From: Trema orientale
Lineage: Eukaryota > Streptophyta > Magnoliopsida > Rosales > Cannabaceae
DNA: 64,000 nucleotides
Assembly: GCA_002914845.1 (NCBI GenBank)
Contig: JXTC01000007.1
Coordinates: 515,436 to 579,435, forward strand
Direction: 5' to 3'
Of this stretch, positions 35,027-47,319 are shown one piece after another; the stretch's first letter is position 1; every line of letters starts with the position of its first letter. The position numbers and the translations under genes are program-made. The notes beneath the pieces were generated by a model. That model saw nothing but the letters and a program-made list of their open reading frames with translations. It searched no databases and had not been told where the DNA came from.

Positions 35027-35200
35027 GGTTGTCAATCCCGTAGATATTTTTTTTAATCTATGTGTAGATATTTTTTTTTAGCCGTTGGATCATCATCTAA
35101 TGGTGATCTAACGACTATAATGAGATGCAAGAAAAAAAGTGCATTATTAATACTATTTCTCTCTTATTTTTTACTATAAAAAAATGTGCATGATAATATA
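35027..35200 (+). mobile_element. Partial copy of a recurring MITE
   Basis: 'ggttgtcaatcccgtagata' followed by 'agccgttggatcatcatcta' and 'ggtgatctaacg' matches the copies at 56.8, 57.0 and 63.3-63.8 kb. The right terminal part is missing. Confidence 0.6.
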
Positions 35201-35396
35201 TATATAATCAGATGAAAGATAAAGTATTATGCTTAACGATAACATAACTCAACTCTGTTGTCACTAACACGATTAATCCATACATAGTGTCAGGCGTATC
35301 AAATAAGCAAACAAACCTAAAATGCCATAACAAGAAATAAACCATAAATTTAAATTTACCAATAATACGTCCAAATAAAGCTGTTTATATTATATC

Positions 35397-36707
35397 CTAC
35401 TCTTTGTAGCACTGAGCAGGCCTAAACATCTCCAATTTAAAAGTCGAATTAAAACCATGCAAAACCTTGGCTTGGTAGAAGCATTCGTCTGAGGCCTGCA
35501 ATGTTATATAATACGAAACTCCTTTTACCCTCCTCATATTAATTCTCAGTATCGTTTTAAACTCGAGACGACCACGATCATCTTTACCCTGATATGAACG
35601 TACAACAAAATCATTATAAGCAAAATCATTCACAACAAAGAAAGAAGAAAAGAAAAACCTCGGTATGGTTCGATGCTTCAACTGCAAATTTGGCAGCTGC
35701 TATAGCCTCCTCATCATTAGGATTGAGGCGAGTAATCCGACCCCCATGAAAAATTCTAGGCTTTAAAGGCGGTTCACTAACATAAAATACCTATTCAAAA
35801 GGAAAAAAAGTTATATTGTAGAATTAAGACAAGAGAAAAAGATTATAGGAAGATATTATATTGAGACTTGAGTGTCATCAAGACTTTCAGACTGAGTGCC
35901 AAACCAGGTACAACACATACATAGGAGAGTACAAATCCGACCATTTAATTCGAAAGATATACTTTCACATAATTTGAAAATCATATGACCAAGGAAACAA
36001 AGCTTAAAAAATATACATACATAATATTATTGTAATTTAAAATAAGAAATTTTCGAAAGCAAAAACGAAAGACAACTACTACAATAATACCTCAGATTCT
36101 TGTAGCTGCCGGTAGCACATTCAAAAATATTTGAGAATCATTTTTCTTGTTTCTAGGAGACAACCCAATACTAACAGATAAATTTTCAGATTTTTGGCTA
36201 TTATGAAGCTTCTAGCACTAATTTTTTTGGAGTATCTCTCCTAATAACAGAAAATTTTCATTCGTCCATTCAAAACAGAAAAAAGTTTGAAACGTGCTCA
36301 AGAAACCGGGAAACAACATGAATCATGGTGAGGGATACCGAAACAATTAATACAACAAGGGAATATATATATATATATATAGATTGGGAACTTGATCTAG
36401 GAATATAGGTAGTACAAATACAAAAGAAATTTGTTTAATTCCAACTTGACAACCAGTAAATAATCGAAATAGCTAATTGTAATGCAAATACAAATTATAT
36501 ATCAGTGATTGATCAAATTAAAGACCATAAAATAACTTTTTTTTAAAAAAATATGAATATGTCTTACAAATGGACAAGCAAATCAGAGTAATTAATTTTA
36601 AAGGTTGAAAATGGATTTATAAGTACCCGAATCAGGAGGAGGAGGAAGAAAAGAGACAGAAATAATAGATGGCTTCCCGCGGGCGGAGGAACATATTTTA
36701 TCGACAT
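35397..36707 (-). CDS. Cystatin-like protein, copy 3, with rebuilt 5' end (possible pseudogene)
   Basis: Exon equivalents on the minus strand: 36707-36627, exon-2 remnant about 36112-36091, 35790-35659 and 35588-35397. Exons 3 and 4 are intact (AIAAAKFAVEASNHTE, then GKDDRGRLEF, YYITLQASDECFYQAKVLHG and MFRPAQCYKE). Exon 1 lacks one base relative to copy 2 (81 against 82 nt), so after MSIKYV the frame changes and encodes PPPAGSHLLFLSLFFLLLL, a hydrophobic run. The first part of exon 2 and its acceptor are deleted. Exon 1 now ends in phase 0 and exon 3 starts in phase 0, so direct splicing, or use of a CAG before a 15-nt remnant (LQESE), keeps the frame open and gives about 135 or 140 residues. 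Whether it is expressed is unknown; the changes could equally be simple decay. Confidence 0.5.
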
Positions 36708-38374
36708 CGCTTAGAGGAAATATCTTCAGATCTCAGAATGCCCTAGCTTTAGAGGTTAAGGGGAAAAAAAATAGAGAGATAATAAAAATACAATTCATTG
36801 CATATTCAATCTCTTTAACGAAATAGATTTAGCTTAGAATATTGATTCTTTTTTTAAAAAAAAAAAGAAAAGGACTAGTTATGATAACTTATCGTTATAC
36901 CTATTCCCTAATATGTAATTCTAGGCAGCACCATATTTACTTCAGGGAAAAAATACTATTCAATGTTTTTGAGGTAATATATTAGCATGCTAAGTTTTTT
37001 GAATTTGATATATATGATAAAATGTATTAGATTAGAAATATCACAATTATGGAACAATTTAAATAAAAAAGTATTATGATAATAAGCTCAATTTTCTAAC
37101 CAATATCTTGAAGATTCGGTTTTGTCCAATTTACTGAATTAAATAGGACTGAGTCAAAGATATTGTTCCGAAACAATAATTAATACATTTCGATACAGAA
37201 TTTTAATAAAGTTTTTTTAATTTGAAATACAAAATCCGGGAATTAAGAAAAAAGATGAACTTGGGGTATCCTCTTTCTCCACCCATCAGATATAGTTCTA
37301 CGTTTGCATAATTTGAAATCCAAATTCACAGGCCAATCCAATATCCAAACTACTTATCCGTGCTCAAATACACATTCTTTAAAATATGAAACCTTCTGTA
37401 ATCAAACAGTGAAAGTGTGAAAATGTTTTGAAGTAGAAGATAGAGTTGGTAAAATTGGCCTTTACTTGTGTGAAAATGCTGAATTTTACTCTCTTTCTTT
37501 TTTTTTTTTTTTTAATGTATTTTTTTAATATAGAAATGCGGTGGTGGCAATCTATTTCACGGCAAACGTAGAAATTAAAATTCTAAATTTACTTAAATAA
37601 AAATTGAATAAAGTTCGATTTGCTTATCTATTTTTTAATTTTAGTCTCCAACATTATATTATAATCTAAAATTAGCTTTCGTAACTTATACATGCAAAAT
37701 TAATGAGTGTAATTTTCCTTTAAAGCCCTCCTAAAATTAGAGATCGAAAATCCCCACTTGTTTTAATAAAATCTATAAATTAGAAGAAGAAAACAAAAAT
37801 GATATGATATTTACAAATATATTTCTTTTTGCATAATACATATATATTATAAATAAAACATCATAATTAAATATGCAGCGAACTAAAAAACTTTTTGAAA
37901 TATACAAATATAAAACCTTTAGATAAATTTACTAATATATATGTGTATAAATATGCGCAAATTTCGCATGTATTATATTTTCTAATTTTATGTGTTTATC
38001 ATATTTATAACAATTGCTAGTTGTTTAAACCAAAGAATGTTAAGAACAAATAATTTGTTGATAAAAATTAGGGCGAAAAAAATATAGAGATAAAAAAAGA
38101 TGAAGATAAACTTTAAGAAATTTCAAATTAAAAAGATTGATGATATTTAAAGATTAGAGAAATAACTAATCTAATTTTGAATGGAGTTAAATATATAAAA
38201 CTATGAATTAATTAATTTAATGTATACCTATGAATTAATTAATTTAATGTATACTAACCAATATATATATATATAGAAAAGATTTCGTTTTTCAAAAATC
38301 CGGGAGCATATGCCTTGCCTTAACGTGGCTCTGCCACTGTGAAATATAGTACTATTTGGAAACAAGATCATAAG
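36708..38374. other. AT-rich spacer upstream of cystatin-like copy 3
   Basis: Homology to the promoters of copies 1 and 2 fades after about 36785 and no TATA box is recognisable. A 27-bp AT-rich unit is doubled at 38203-38255. No gene or other element seen. Confidence 0.45.
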
Positions 38375-38501
38375 GCTTGAGGAATGTGTGTGTGAGTTTG
38401 GAGGGGTCAGGGTTCAAGCCTTGGTAGAGTGTGTGCGTTATTTTTCTTTAAATTTGTAGTAAATGGTGGTCATTAATTAAGCCCCATTTTTAAAAAAAAA
38501 A
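38375..38501 (+). mobile_element. 5'-truncated tRNA-derived SINE
   Basis: Contains a pol III box B-like 'ggttcaagcc', matches the SINE at 47136-47304 from 'gtgtgtgagtttggaggggt' onward, and ends in poly(A). ATCATAAG flanks it at 38367-38374 and 38502-38509, a likely target duplication. Box A is missing. Confidence 0.75.
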
Positions 38502-38509
38502 ATCATAAG

Positions 38510-38891
38510 ACATCACTTATTAGGCCTATTTACTTAGTTAAACAGGGATAATTTGGTCTTTTCATTGTCACTTAATTAATCAATTGAGGGTAGGTTAAAA
38601 ATATTAAATATTAATTTGCAAAAATAGAAAGTTAATTTTTGCAGAAAACTCAAACTTTAACTTAATGGTATTTTTGTGCTATTAACCTACTGTATTAAAC
38701 TAAGCAATATCTTTTATTCTTTTGAAAGGAATTAAACTCCATCTCAATTTTGCATTTTTTTAAACATATTTTTCCATTTAATTAAATGATATGGGGTATC
38801 TGGTACTGTAAAACTTGAGGATTCTTTTATTTATGTATTTATTTTTTCAAATCTTTTCTATAAATCACTCTCTGTCTCTCTCTCTTACATT
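38510..38891. other. Short AT-rich spacer
   Basis: No gene. Ends with the CTTACATT target site of the hAT MITE. Confidence 0.5.
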
Positions 38892-39087
38892 CAACGACGG
38901 AGCCACAACGGGCTCACCGCCCCCCCTCATTTTTTTAAAAAATTATACTTTTAACTATAATTTTATCTAAAATTTAAGTTTTTTTCTTTATTTGCCCCCC
39001 TGAATTTTTATAATTCTAGTTTTTGCCCTTATTTTATAAAAAATTTAGTGTATGCCCCCCTAAAGAAATTTTCTGGCTCCGTCACTG
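38892..39087. mobile_element. hAT-type MITE with perfect 8-bp target duplication
   Basis: Left end CAACGACGGAGCCA and right end CTGGCTCCGTCACTG are inverted repeats of the common plant 'CAGTGrCGGAGCCAG' hAT terminus. CTTACATT occurs directly outside both ends (38884-38891 and 39088-39095). The element is 196 bp, with C-runs facing inward and no coding capacity. Confidence 0.92.
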
Positions 39088-39095
39088 CTTACATT

Positions 39096-40432
39096 CCACA
39101 TAAGAATTTTGATTTAGAGATTTTTTTAGACAAAAAATAATAATAAGGGTGGCTCTGCTAATACCAGCGTGGGGCTAGTGCCCTGCCCCGTATCTTGCTT
39201 TATTAAGGCGCAGCACGGCGGCAGTCCTGCTCCGTAGGAATTTTTTTTTCATCCCTAAGAGTTATAAGCTGAAGATATGTATTTTATTTTCTTCGTTGTG
39301 TATTTGTGTATGTCATAGTATTTGCAAGGTTTATATTTTATTTTATTTTATTGTTCTTCTTAGTTTGTAGTGGCGCTGTAGATGTATATTTAGTAACATA
39401 TAGCATTTTCTTTTCTAATATTTAGAATGTAATGGCTATATTAGCCATTAGCTCCATGATTTTATTAATTTAGATAATAAATGAGAAAAAAAAATAAAGT
39501 TAACAATCGTGTTAAAAATATAAATAATAAATGAATAAAAAAACATTATTTCCTACTTAAAAAATGAGAAACAAGGAATTGAATGTTTGCACCTATTAGA
39601 AGTGTTTTTACAAGGCACGTCATCATTATTTAATAGAGATGTTTGTATTTTTAGTAGTGTTTTTACAAAAATGATTATTTGAGTTTACAAAAATTTTGAG
39701 TGATTTAGTTAGGTAAAAGAAAATTATAGCATTTTAAGTGTTAGAAAATATAAGAGTGATCACAAGTCGATTTACAAAGTTTTAGTTGTCTAATTGAGTC
39801 ATATATAATGTATTTAGAAATCTTATCGAATAAGATTTCCAATAGTATAACAGATTAACAAATATAAGTTAAAACCAGAGAGTTATAGCATTTGAAAAGT
39901 GAGCACTACGAATTTAAAAAGGGTTAATTATGTAAAAAAAAAAATGAGTGCTCTACAATTATAATTTCTAAAGGCTAAGATTAAGTATTTATGAAAATTG
40001 ATATCCTGAACTAACTTTTGACTAATTTTAGTAAATAAAAAACAATAATATCCTCATCAAAACTGACTTAGCTTTTATTATTCTCCTTAATTTAGAGAAT
40101 ATTACTTTTTTTTCATTACTAAAATAATTTAAAAGACCAACACATTAAAGTAGTGGATTTCTAGTAAACAAAATGACCGATGACTCGCACCAGCCAAAAA
40201 AAAAAAAACCATGTTTTACAGTACTAGTGAATTTTCTTCACAAATGATATTGGAAATTGAAAGTGAATAAGATTTTCTCATATAAATTTATTTGATAGCT
40301 TTACTTGTTTAATGTTTCTATACACCGAGGAAGTTCCATAAAAATGAGGAAGTGGTGGGACTAAGACGGTCTAGCTTGAGTCTCAAACTGGGTCAACCAA
40401 TATCAGGCTAGGGCCAGGCCCAACAGCCTGCA
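39096..40432. other. AT-rich spacer
   Basis: No supported gene. 39150-39240 is a GC-richer patch ('ctctgctaataccagcgtgg' and following), probably a repeat fragment I cannot name. Confidence 0.4.
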
Positions 40433-40738
40433 AATCTGGGAAAAGAACATGGGTAGGACTACCTTGGGCCAAAATGACTTTTTTCTAAATTTTTAAAAGT
40501 AACATTTTTAGAAGTGTTAAAAACGTTTTGATGAAACCTTTTTCATCGTTAAAAAACTATTATTTATGATATTTTTAGGAGCTTTTCATAATCAAGAAGC
40601 TCTTGACTATGTCAAAACATTTTTTGCACTACTAAAAGTGTCATTTTTGACACTATTAAACATGTCATTTTTTAAAATATTCACTAAAAGTTCATTTCAG
40701 CCCTAGTTAGTCCTACCCAGGTCCCTTTCTCCAGAAAT
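40433..40738. mobile_element. Foldback/TIR element of about 0.3 kb
   Basis: 'atgggtaggacta' at 40450-40462 and its counterpart 'tagtcctacccaggt' at 40708-40722 begin inverted arms of about 120 bp that also pair ATGACTTTTT-type and AAAACGTTTTGA-type blocks further in. No clear target duplication was found, so the superfamily is unassigned. Confidence 0.6.
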
Positions 40739-41355
40739 AACGGAAATTCATTATGTGAATAGTAAAAGCTGGATTGAAGAGAATATCTCAACTTCAATGG
40801 TTCTTGTAGAGGTATCAGGCATTTCGTTAACATCCTCGATCACAAACACGAGGTGAATAATTAAAATTAAAAAAAAAAAAAAAAATTAAAATTAAAAAAA
40901 AAAAAAAAACAAGCAAACGCGCATAAGTAAACAAGACATTAGAAGCCCCACTTTCAAAAAAAGACGTTAGAAGAAGCCAATTACACCTGATAATAATAAT
41001 CACATAATGGGGTACTAATAAATTTAGTAGAATGATAATTGTTCTGTATAGGTAATAATAATAGTCACGTAATGGGGTTCTCAAATCTGACATTTATAAC
41101 AATGTTATCAGAAGAAACATTACATGAAAGAAAAATAAGGCAAATATCAATAAAGAAATATGAGACAAATATCAGGAAATTCAAATAGCACGACTCCTAA
41201 AGACGAAAATTTACCCCAAACCCAATACTTCCTCATAAATTGATAAATTAAATCAATCATAAGATTCACAAATAAATATAATGCTTTATTTCTATCTCCT
41301 TTCTTTCTGTGAAGCCATAAAGCTTGTTTCCCCATTCTTCCTTTGTTCAATACCA
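40739..41355. other. 3' flank of the IQD gene
   Basis: Contains a doubled 'ttaaaatt' plus poly(A) run at 40860-40909. The last roughly 250 bases should hold the IQD 3' UTR (minus strand). Open frames at 40827-41356 have no domain. Confidence 0.45.
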
Positions 41356-43923
41356 TTAACCACCAATGCCATTGCTGATCTCATTGTTTTCTGTAACATT
41401 GTTTTCTGTAATAGATGTTACAGAACTGGTGTCTACCTTTGGCGGACCAGAATGTCGCCTTGGCTTGGCAGGGGAGGGTGGGAACGACAACCGTTTCTTT
41501 GCAGTCTCTGAGGATCCCTTTTCCGGCACACCATTTTTCTCAGCTCCAAATGGGCTTTGCAACCTGGACTTGGCTCTTGCAGACTCAGTAGGTACCATGT
41601 AACTGGGAAGTGCAGGAGAGCTAGCAAGGCTCTCATCATCTCTCACGGTTGACCCAGCTATGCTGTGTCTCCGGAACCTATCTGACTGCACGCTGACCAT
41701 GCTTCTATTGTCATCGTCTGGTACCCTGCTCACCCTTGGGCTCGCGGACTTCACTTTTTTAGATGGTGTTGAAGTAATTGGCTTGGTAGGAGTTGAAGGG
41801 GAATGGAAGCCAGAATTGGTAGGCTTTTGACTGGCTGTAGGGGAGGAAACCTTTTCGGAATTGAGAAGATATCGAGCATAAGATTTGTTGATTTCGCCAC
41901 CAGAAATGCTACGACTCTTTACAGATGAAGTGTCATTGTTCGAATCTTTATCCACCATGCCACGATTCTCCCATGGCCTGGCAGCCATCCATCGTTCCAG
42001 CCAGCTCCAACCCCAGGAGGGATTTCTTGGATCCATGAACATCGGATTTACAGATCTTGAAGAATTCTTTAAGGTTTGCTATAATAAGAGTAATATAGGG
42101 GTTAGACTCAGAACTTGGTTTTTCAATAATCATAAGTTCAAAGTTCTTTAGGATTAATAAGTAGTAAGCACCGAGTCTTAATTTTAATCATTGTATATGA
42201 TGCAGATGATGCCCATATTTGAACAGATACCGATCCCCTACAACATGAAGCACAAGTCTGTTCTGTCATAGCAAATGTAAACTAAGTTCTTTCTTTCTTT
42301 CTTTTATTTTTTCTTTCACAAAAAGAATATGCTTTTATAAAGCTTCCAGAATTTAAAAAAATAAATAGCTAAAAACTTACAAGGTTATCAAATAGCATTA
42401 GAATACAACAAAAGCATAAATGTTCTGATTACTCAATAGGGCTCTGTAAGCACAAGCTTGTCACCAATGGTATTCTTCAATCCAATCATTGCATACTATT
42501 TTCTTCTTCCATTTTCACCTTCTCATCTAAGATAGGGTTCAATCACGTAAAATGAAAGGAATCCATTACCTGATGGGAGAACGCATAAGCTAATGCTCTT
42601 TCTCTTCTCATAGTTGCTTCATACTTGCTAAGTAGGTTTGCTTCAATTTGTTCCTTGGACTGTAGGCTATCATCCCATTCCTCCCCAAGCTGTAACAACT
42701 TTACGGGTTAATGCCATCCCAAATGAGGTTATCTAATATAAGTAGCCAAATAACTGATACTGTTTATATACTTTTACTTCAGTAGTTATCAACAGGGCTA
42801 GGACAGAAAAAAGCAATATAAATTCACAACTTCAGTAGTTATCAACAGGGCTAGGACAGAAAAAAGCAATATAAATTCACACACACTGTGTCATTTTGAA
42901 GAACATTTAAACCATGATCGTAATTTAATTCATAAAGCAGTTTGCGAGTCGCCTCAACAGTTCCTGAATTCCTTAGCTCAACAAATGAAAATGCACAATC
43001 ATGTGACAACATGTTAGAGAATGATTCATGCTCCACTTAGTAGGAAAATCTGAATAGATAACCAATTGATCAAGAGTAATAGAAGAGACCCGCAAGTTCT
43101 CAAGCTCTTTCGCATGTTTCTGTAAGAGTTGTCTTTGGAGCGCCTGATTCTCCTCTAACATCCTGATCCTCCTAGAACGAATCTGAGTCTGCACCCGAGC
43201 TAGAGTCTGCATGCACCGGAGGGTATTTGTGGCTTGGCGTTTCACAACATTACCCTCCATCAGCAGTTTCAGCCTGACCAACCCTCTTAAAGCACGCAAT
43301 GCCCTTCTTGCCTGAAAAGTTTGCAACACCAAATTATCACCACCCAAAGTATCACCCTTGATTTATCCTCTTTAAAGCCACTTATAGACATACAACTATC
43401 AAAAACAAAGAGTTCCTGATAAATAATTTTGTGGAGAAGTCATACCAGGTATCCTCGGAATGCCGTTTGAATCTTAATGGCAGCTGCTTCTTCCCCTAAT
43501 TTTCCAGCAAACCAAGAAACCCTAGGGGCCTGGACAATCTCTGGGGCCGTCTGAGTACTAATAACCACAGGCTCAGACACCGGATTGGGGGAAACTGCGA
43601 CAGGGTTGTCATGGTTGTTCTGTTCAACCTCTGCATCGGCTAGTTTCACCTCTTCTTGCGGAGGAAGAGGTGGCAATGTCACAGCTTCCACTGGGGCAGC
43701 ATCAGAATCTGTCTGTTTTTGCTTCCCAAACCATTTCTTTTTCGATTTACTTGATTTCTGGAGAGTGTTAATCAAAATTACATAGTCATTCACAAACTTC
43801 CAAAACCCACATGACAAAAAAAATGATGAAAAGTGAAAATTTCCAAACCTCATCTTTCTTCTCCTTGGATTCAGGGCTGAGGGCTTTCTTTACATTAGAA
43901 AACCAATTTCCTTTCCTTCCCAT
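41356..43923 (-). CDS. IQD2: IQ67-domain (IQD) protein, IQD2-like, five coding exons, 483 aa
   Basis: Coding exons on the minus strand: 43923-43849, 43757-43446, 43311-43090, 42689-42570 and 42078-41356; all joins are phase 0. Starts MGRKGNWFSNVKKALSPESK, the typical IQD N-terminus. The IQ67 region begins near residue 112 with AAAIKIQTAFRGYLARRALR, and the intron splits it between YL and AR, as is usual in this family. Then RLKLLMEGNVVKRQ, CMQTLARVQTQIRSRRIRML and SKYEATMRRERALAYA. WGWSWLERWMAARPWE and RRHSIAGSTVRDDESLASSP, followed by LPSYMVPTESARAKSR, form the C-terminal DUF4005 part. IQD proteins bind calmodulin and act as scaffolds on microtubules, membrane or nucleus. Arabidopsis IQD2 has nearly the same order and length. 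A leader intron probably exists (a donor GTAAGC lies near 44630). Confidence 0.95.
42776..42882. repeat. 53-bp tandem duplication in IQD intron 3
   Basis: 'ttcagtagttatcaacaggg' through 'aatataaattcac' occurs twice with a 53-bp offset and almost no differences, so it is recent. It lies clear of the splice sites. Confidence 0.9.
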
Positions 43924-45120
43924 CTTCTTATCATTCCTTTGATTGACCCCTTTGAGCAACAAATCAAAATATAATATTCAACCATTCAAGGAACATAATA
44001 ATTGAACTCTTCAACGAGTATTTGAATATTAAATACTGCGATATCTGGACATATAAAATGCAAGTGAAAAAGGGGCTTATTTCACAAAGCAACCATGGCG
44101 GTCAAAATTGCTATTTATACGTCCAAAACAACAACCCATAGTGCACAAAAGAACTCAAGACACTCCTAATCTGCCTGAAAATTGAGATACCTAAGCAATA
44201 GAAAACAAAGAAAACAACCAATCTTATGAATCTACCTGGGGTTAATTCGCCATAAAATGAAAAAAAAAAAAAAAATCCACCTTAACTGAGCTAGAATGGT
44301 GGAATTGCCGGACTACACGAGAGGCTTCTCTGCCACGTACATAAAGCCTATAATTTCCTATATCCTTGTACATTTTCTCAGCAAACAAACAAAAACCATC
44401 AAGGAGTTCATACACATAACAGTCAAACAAGCAACTGGGCAAGCTTCAAAATCAAAATGGTGCAATACCCAGATTCTAAATATTGCTAATTTTAAACAAA
44501 ATCAATAACCCATTATCAATATCAGCCATGGAAGACAAATCAAATACTTTCGCAAAAAGATTAGAAAGAGGAAGGTAAAATAATAATAATAATAATAAAG
44601 AGAGAGAAATGAAGAAGGTTGCTTACAAAGAGGCAGATCTCAAGGAAGCCCTTTGGGGTTCACTTCACAGATGGGTCTCTCTCTCTCTCTCTCTCTCTCC
44701 ACAAAACAAAACAAACAAAACAGATTTATTGAAGACTTGGTAAGAAGAGTAGTCTCTATTAGCCACTTTGTAAAGAGGTGAAGAGAAAAAACGAAAAAAA
44801 AAAAAAAGATTAGATCTTGGCAAAGAAGATTTCAATGATGAGAGAATATGAGGATTGGAAGGCCAGCTGGTTTTGTTTTGTTAATATTTAGATGTGTCCC
44901 CACTCCATTGGTGGGTCCCTTTCAATTCCAAAGCAACAGTAACTCTTCCTCCTCTTACTTTGGATCAAAAGCATCAATCAGAATCGGATACTTCTATACT
45001 CCCATTGAGTCTAACGACACTTCTCCCTCTCTCTCTCTCTCTCCCTCTCTCTCTCCTTTTCACTTTTCACTTTGCCGCAGCTAAAAAGTGAAGTGACAAA
45101 TAGAGAGACTCAAGGTTGTT
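43924..45120 (-). other. IQD 5' leader, leader intron and promoter region
   Basis: No separate gene. A (CT)n run at 44673-44699 and another CT-rich run at 45024-45058 are typical of plant leaders. A GTAAGC donor at about 44630 and a pyrimidine-rich stretch before the ATG support a 5' UTR intron of about 0.65 kb. The open frames in 43585-45091 are shadows or CT-driven. Confidence 0.5.
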
Positions 45121-47135
45121 TTTTCTTTTTTTCTTTTTTTTTTTTTGGGATTAAGTAGATTTTTTTCTCTTGCGAAAATATCAAAAACATTTTCTACTAT
45201 AGCAAAGTACCAGTTTTTACTTTTGTACTTTTAAAAGTAAAAAGAGACTCTGTAATTTACCAAATTAGTTCAAATTAAATTATATTATGAAATGACACTA
45301 ACACATTTAGTTAAAATATATCAAATAGTCTGATTACCTCTTTAACCCTACAACTAAAGATCCAAAATCCTTTTTTTTTTTTTTTTTGCAATTTTATAGA
45401 ATTTTCTATGAGTAAATTTTAGTATTTGGAATTTAAGTTGTTTGGTTTTATGTTTAGTGGAAGATTAATTATTTGACCAAAAAAAAAATTATTTGACCAA
45501 GGGCACTTTCGTAATTTCAGGATAAAGAAAATTGACAAAAGTCAATGGTAAGAAGGAATAATTTGACAACCTGACCGAATACATTTTGTATTTCTAAAAA
45601 TTTCCGTTTCTTTTTTTATTGGAGCTCAATTCTATTTGTCTAGTTCTCTGTAATTGTCAATTCTACTTGTCTAGTTCTATGTAATTGATTATTTTTTCTT
45701 GTCAATTAAGTACCAATAAAAAAAAACTAATTTTTGTTATCTAATTAATAACATAATTGTGGTCACAAACTTAACTTAATTGGCAAGTGATACCATATCC
45801 ACCTTTAATGTAAATCTCCACCCTTTATTTTTTTTGTTTAAAAAAATTAATTCAATCACTTTTTGCAACACATACTTATTTATTTTTTTTTATTTTGAGT
45901 ATTTTTTAAAATGTTTATCTGGATTTCATTTAATTTTATGAATAGGTACAAAGTTCTGTAGTTATAGGAGTTTAATAATGAAAAGAGTGGGGCAGGGATT
46001 ACATACTTATTAGGGCATAATCCAACTCTAAATGAGTGCTCTTGGTGTTTAAATACTCTCAGCTAATCTATTATTTTGGGCAAATTAATAATTGTCTCTG
46101 CCCACCTCTCCCAACACTTCATGCATTGCATTTATTTGAATAAGTTTGACTTTGAAAGAGACTTGGTTTGTTGGCCACCCAACAGGATTCTACATGCCAC
46201 GTTGTGCAATGCTCACAAATTCAAATTGATTCTTTGATCAATTTTTTAAAATTCAGGATTATTTTTTTGTCTGAAGTAATAACAAAAAAGAAAAATGAAT
46301 TGGCAATCACAGTTGTTGAAGAACAGTTCCTCTCATTTTAAAAAAAATATTAATAGTAATACCCTTTCTTGTGAGTTATAATATATTGCAAGGTGACAAC
46401 AATATGATAGACCTGTCTGGATGAATCGTACTAATTTATTAGGCTTTCAAGTACCATAATTACTTGTACTGCACATTAATTTTGTGACACATGCCAATGG
46501 TTACCCGTAAGCTTCAAATGTAGGACATAGAAGACCCAATTACTTGTATTTTTCTTTAACAATTGTTATTCATTATTTTCCTTTTCTGAACTACTTACAA
46601 ATAGAGCTTTAAAGGCCATTGCTATCCCACTGTGGTACAACAATTGTGAGTTGGAAATGGCCAATGGGATAAACACAAGCTCTGCATTTTATTTTGTTGA
46701 AGAATTGAAGGAAGTCAGGGCGAAATTTAATTGTGTCCCACATTTTTTTTCGTTTACTTAGTGGAGATTCGAACTTTAACAGTGAACTGAAAAGGTTGAA
46801 TAATCCAACTGAAAGCCCAAATTAAAATTGATTTAGATTAGTTTGAGTGTATAGTTGACAAATCGACCAGAAAATAACTAATGATTTAGAAAGTACTTGC
46901 GAACCAACCCGCGAAGACCTAGTGTCTATTCGTTAGACCAGCCATATCTGTGTACTGTCTGTCCCCTATTATCTCGATCTTATCTGTTACAGCGCAGGTT
47001 AGGCTCTCTAGGATTATACCTTAGTGGTTGGGCTCTCTATGATTATACTTTAGTTGGGCCCATTCCAGAACGTGTGGTTGAGCCCAACCCAGTCTACTTT
47101 TTTCTCAGTAGAGGAGCATTAAATTAAACCAACGT
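45121..47135. other. AT-rich intergenic region
   Basis: I see no gene. 46897-47127 is open for 76 codons without a domain. AAATTAAACCAACGT at its right end is the SINE target site. Confidence 0.5.
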
Positions 47136-47304
47136 TATTATTCATCTTTAGCCAACTGAGGCTAGCTTAGTTGTTTCAACCTTGAGGGTTGTGTGTGTTT
47201 GGGAGGGTCAGAGGTTCAAACCTTGATTGTGTGTGTGTCATTTTTCTTTAATTTGTAGTAAGTAGTGGTCATTAGTTAAACCCCACTTTTTAAAAAAAAA
47301 AAAA
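47136..47304 (+). mobile_element. tRNA-derived SINE with 15-bp target duplication
   Basis: Carries box A-like 'tagcttagttg' and box B-like 'ggttcaaacc' and ends in poly(A). AAATTAAACCAACGT flanks it at 47121-47135 and 47305-47319. The same family as the truncated copy at 38375. Confidence 0.88.
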
Positions 47305-47319
47305 AAATTAAACCAACGT

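Noticed and set aside
47121-47319. Possible tRNA gene (box A and box B)
   Set aside because: Poly(A) tail, target duplication and a second copy show a SINE; no cloverleaf could be formed.
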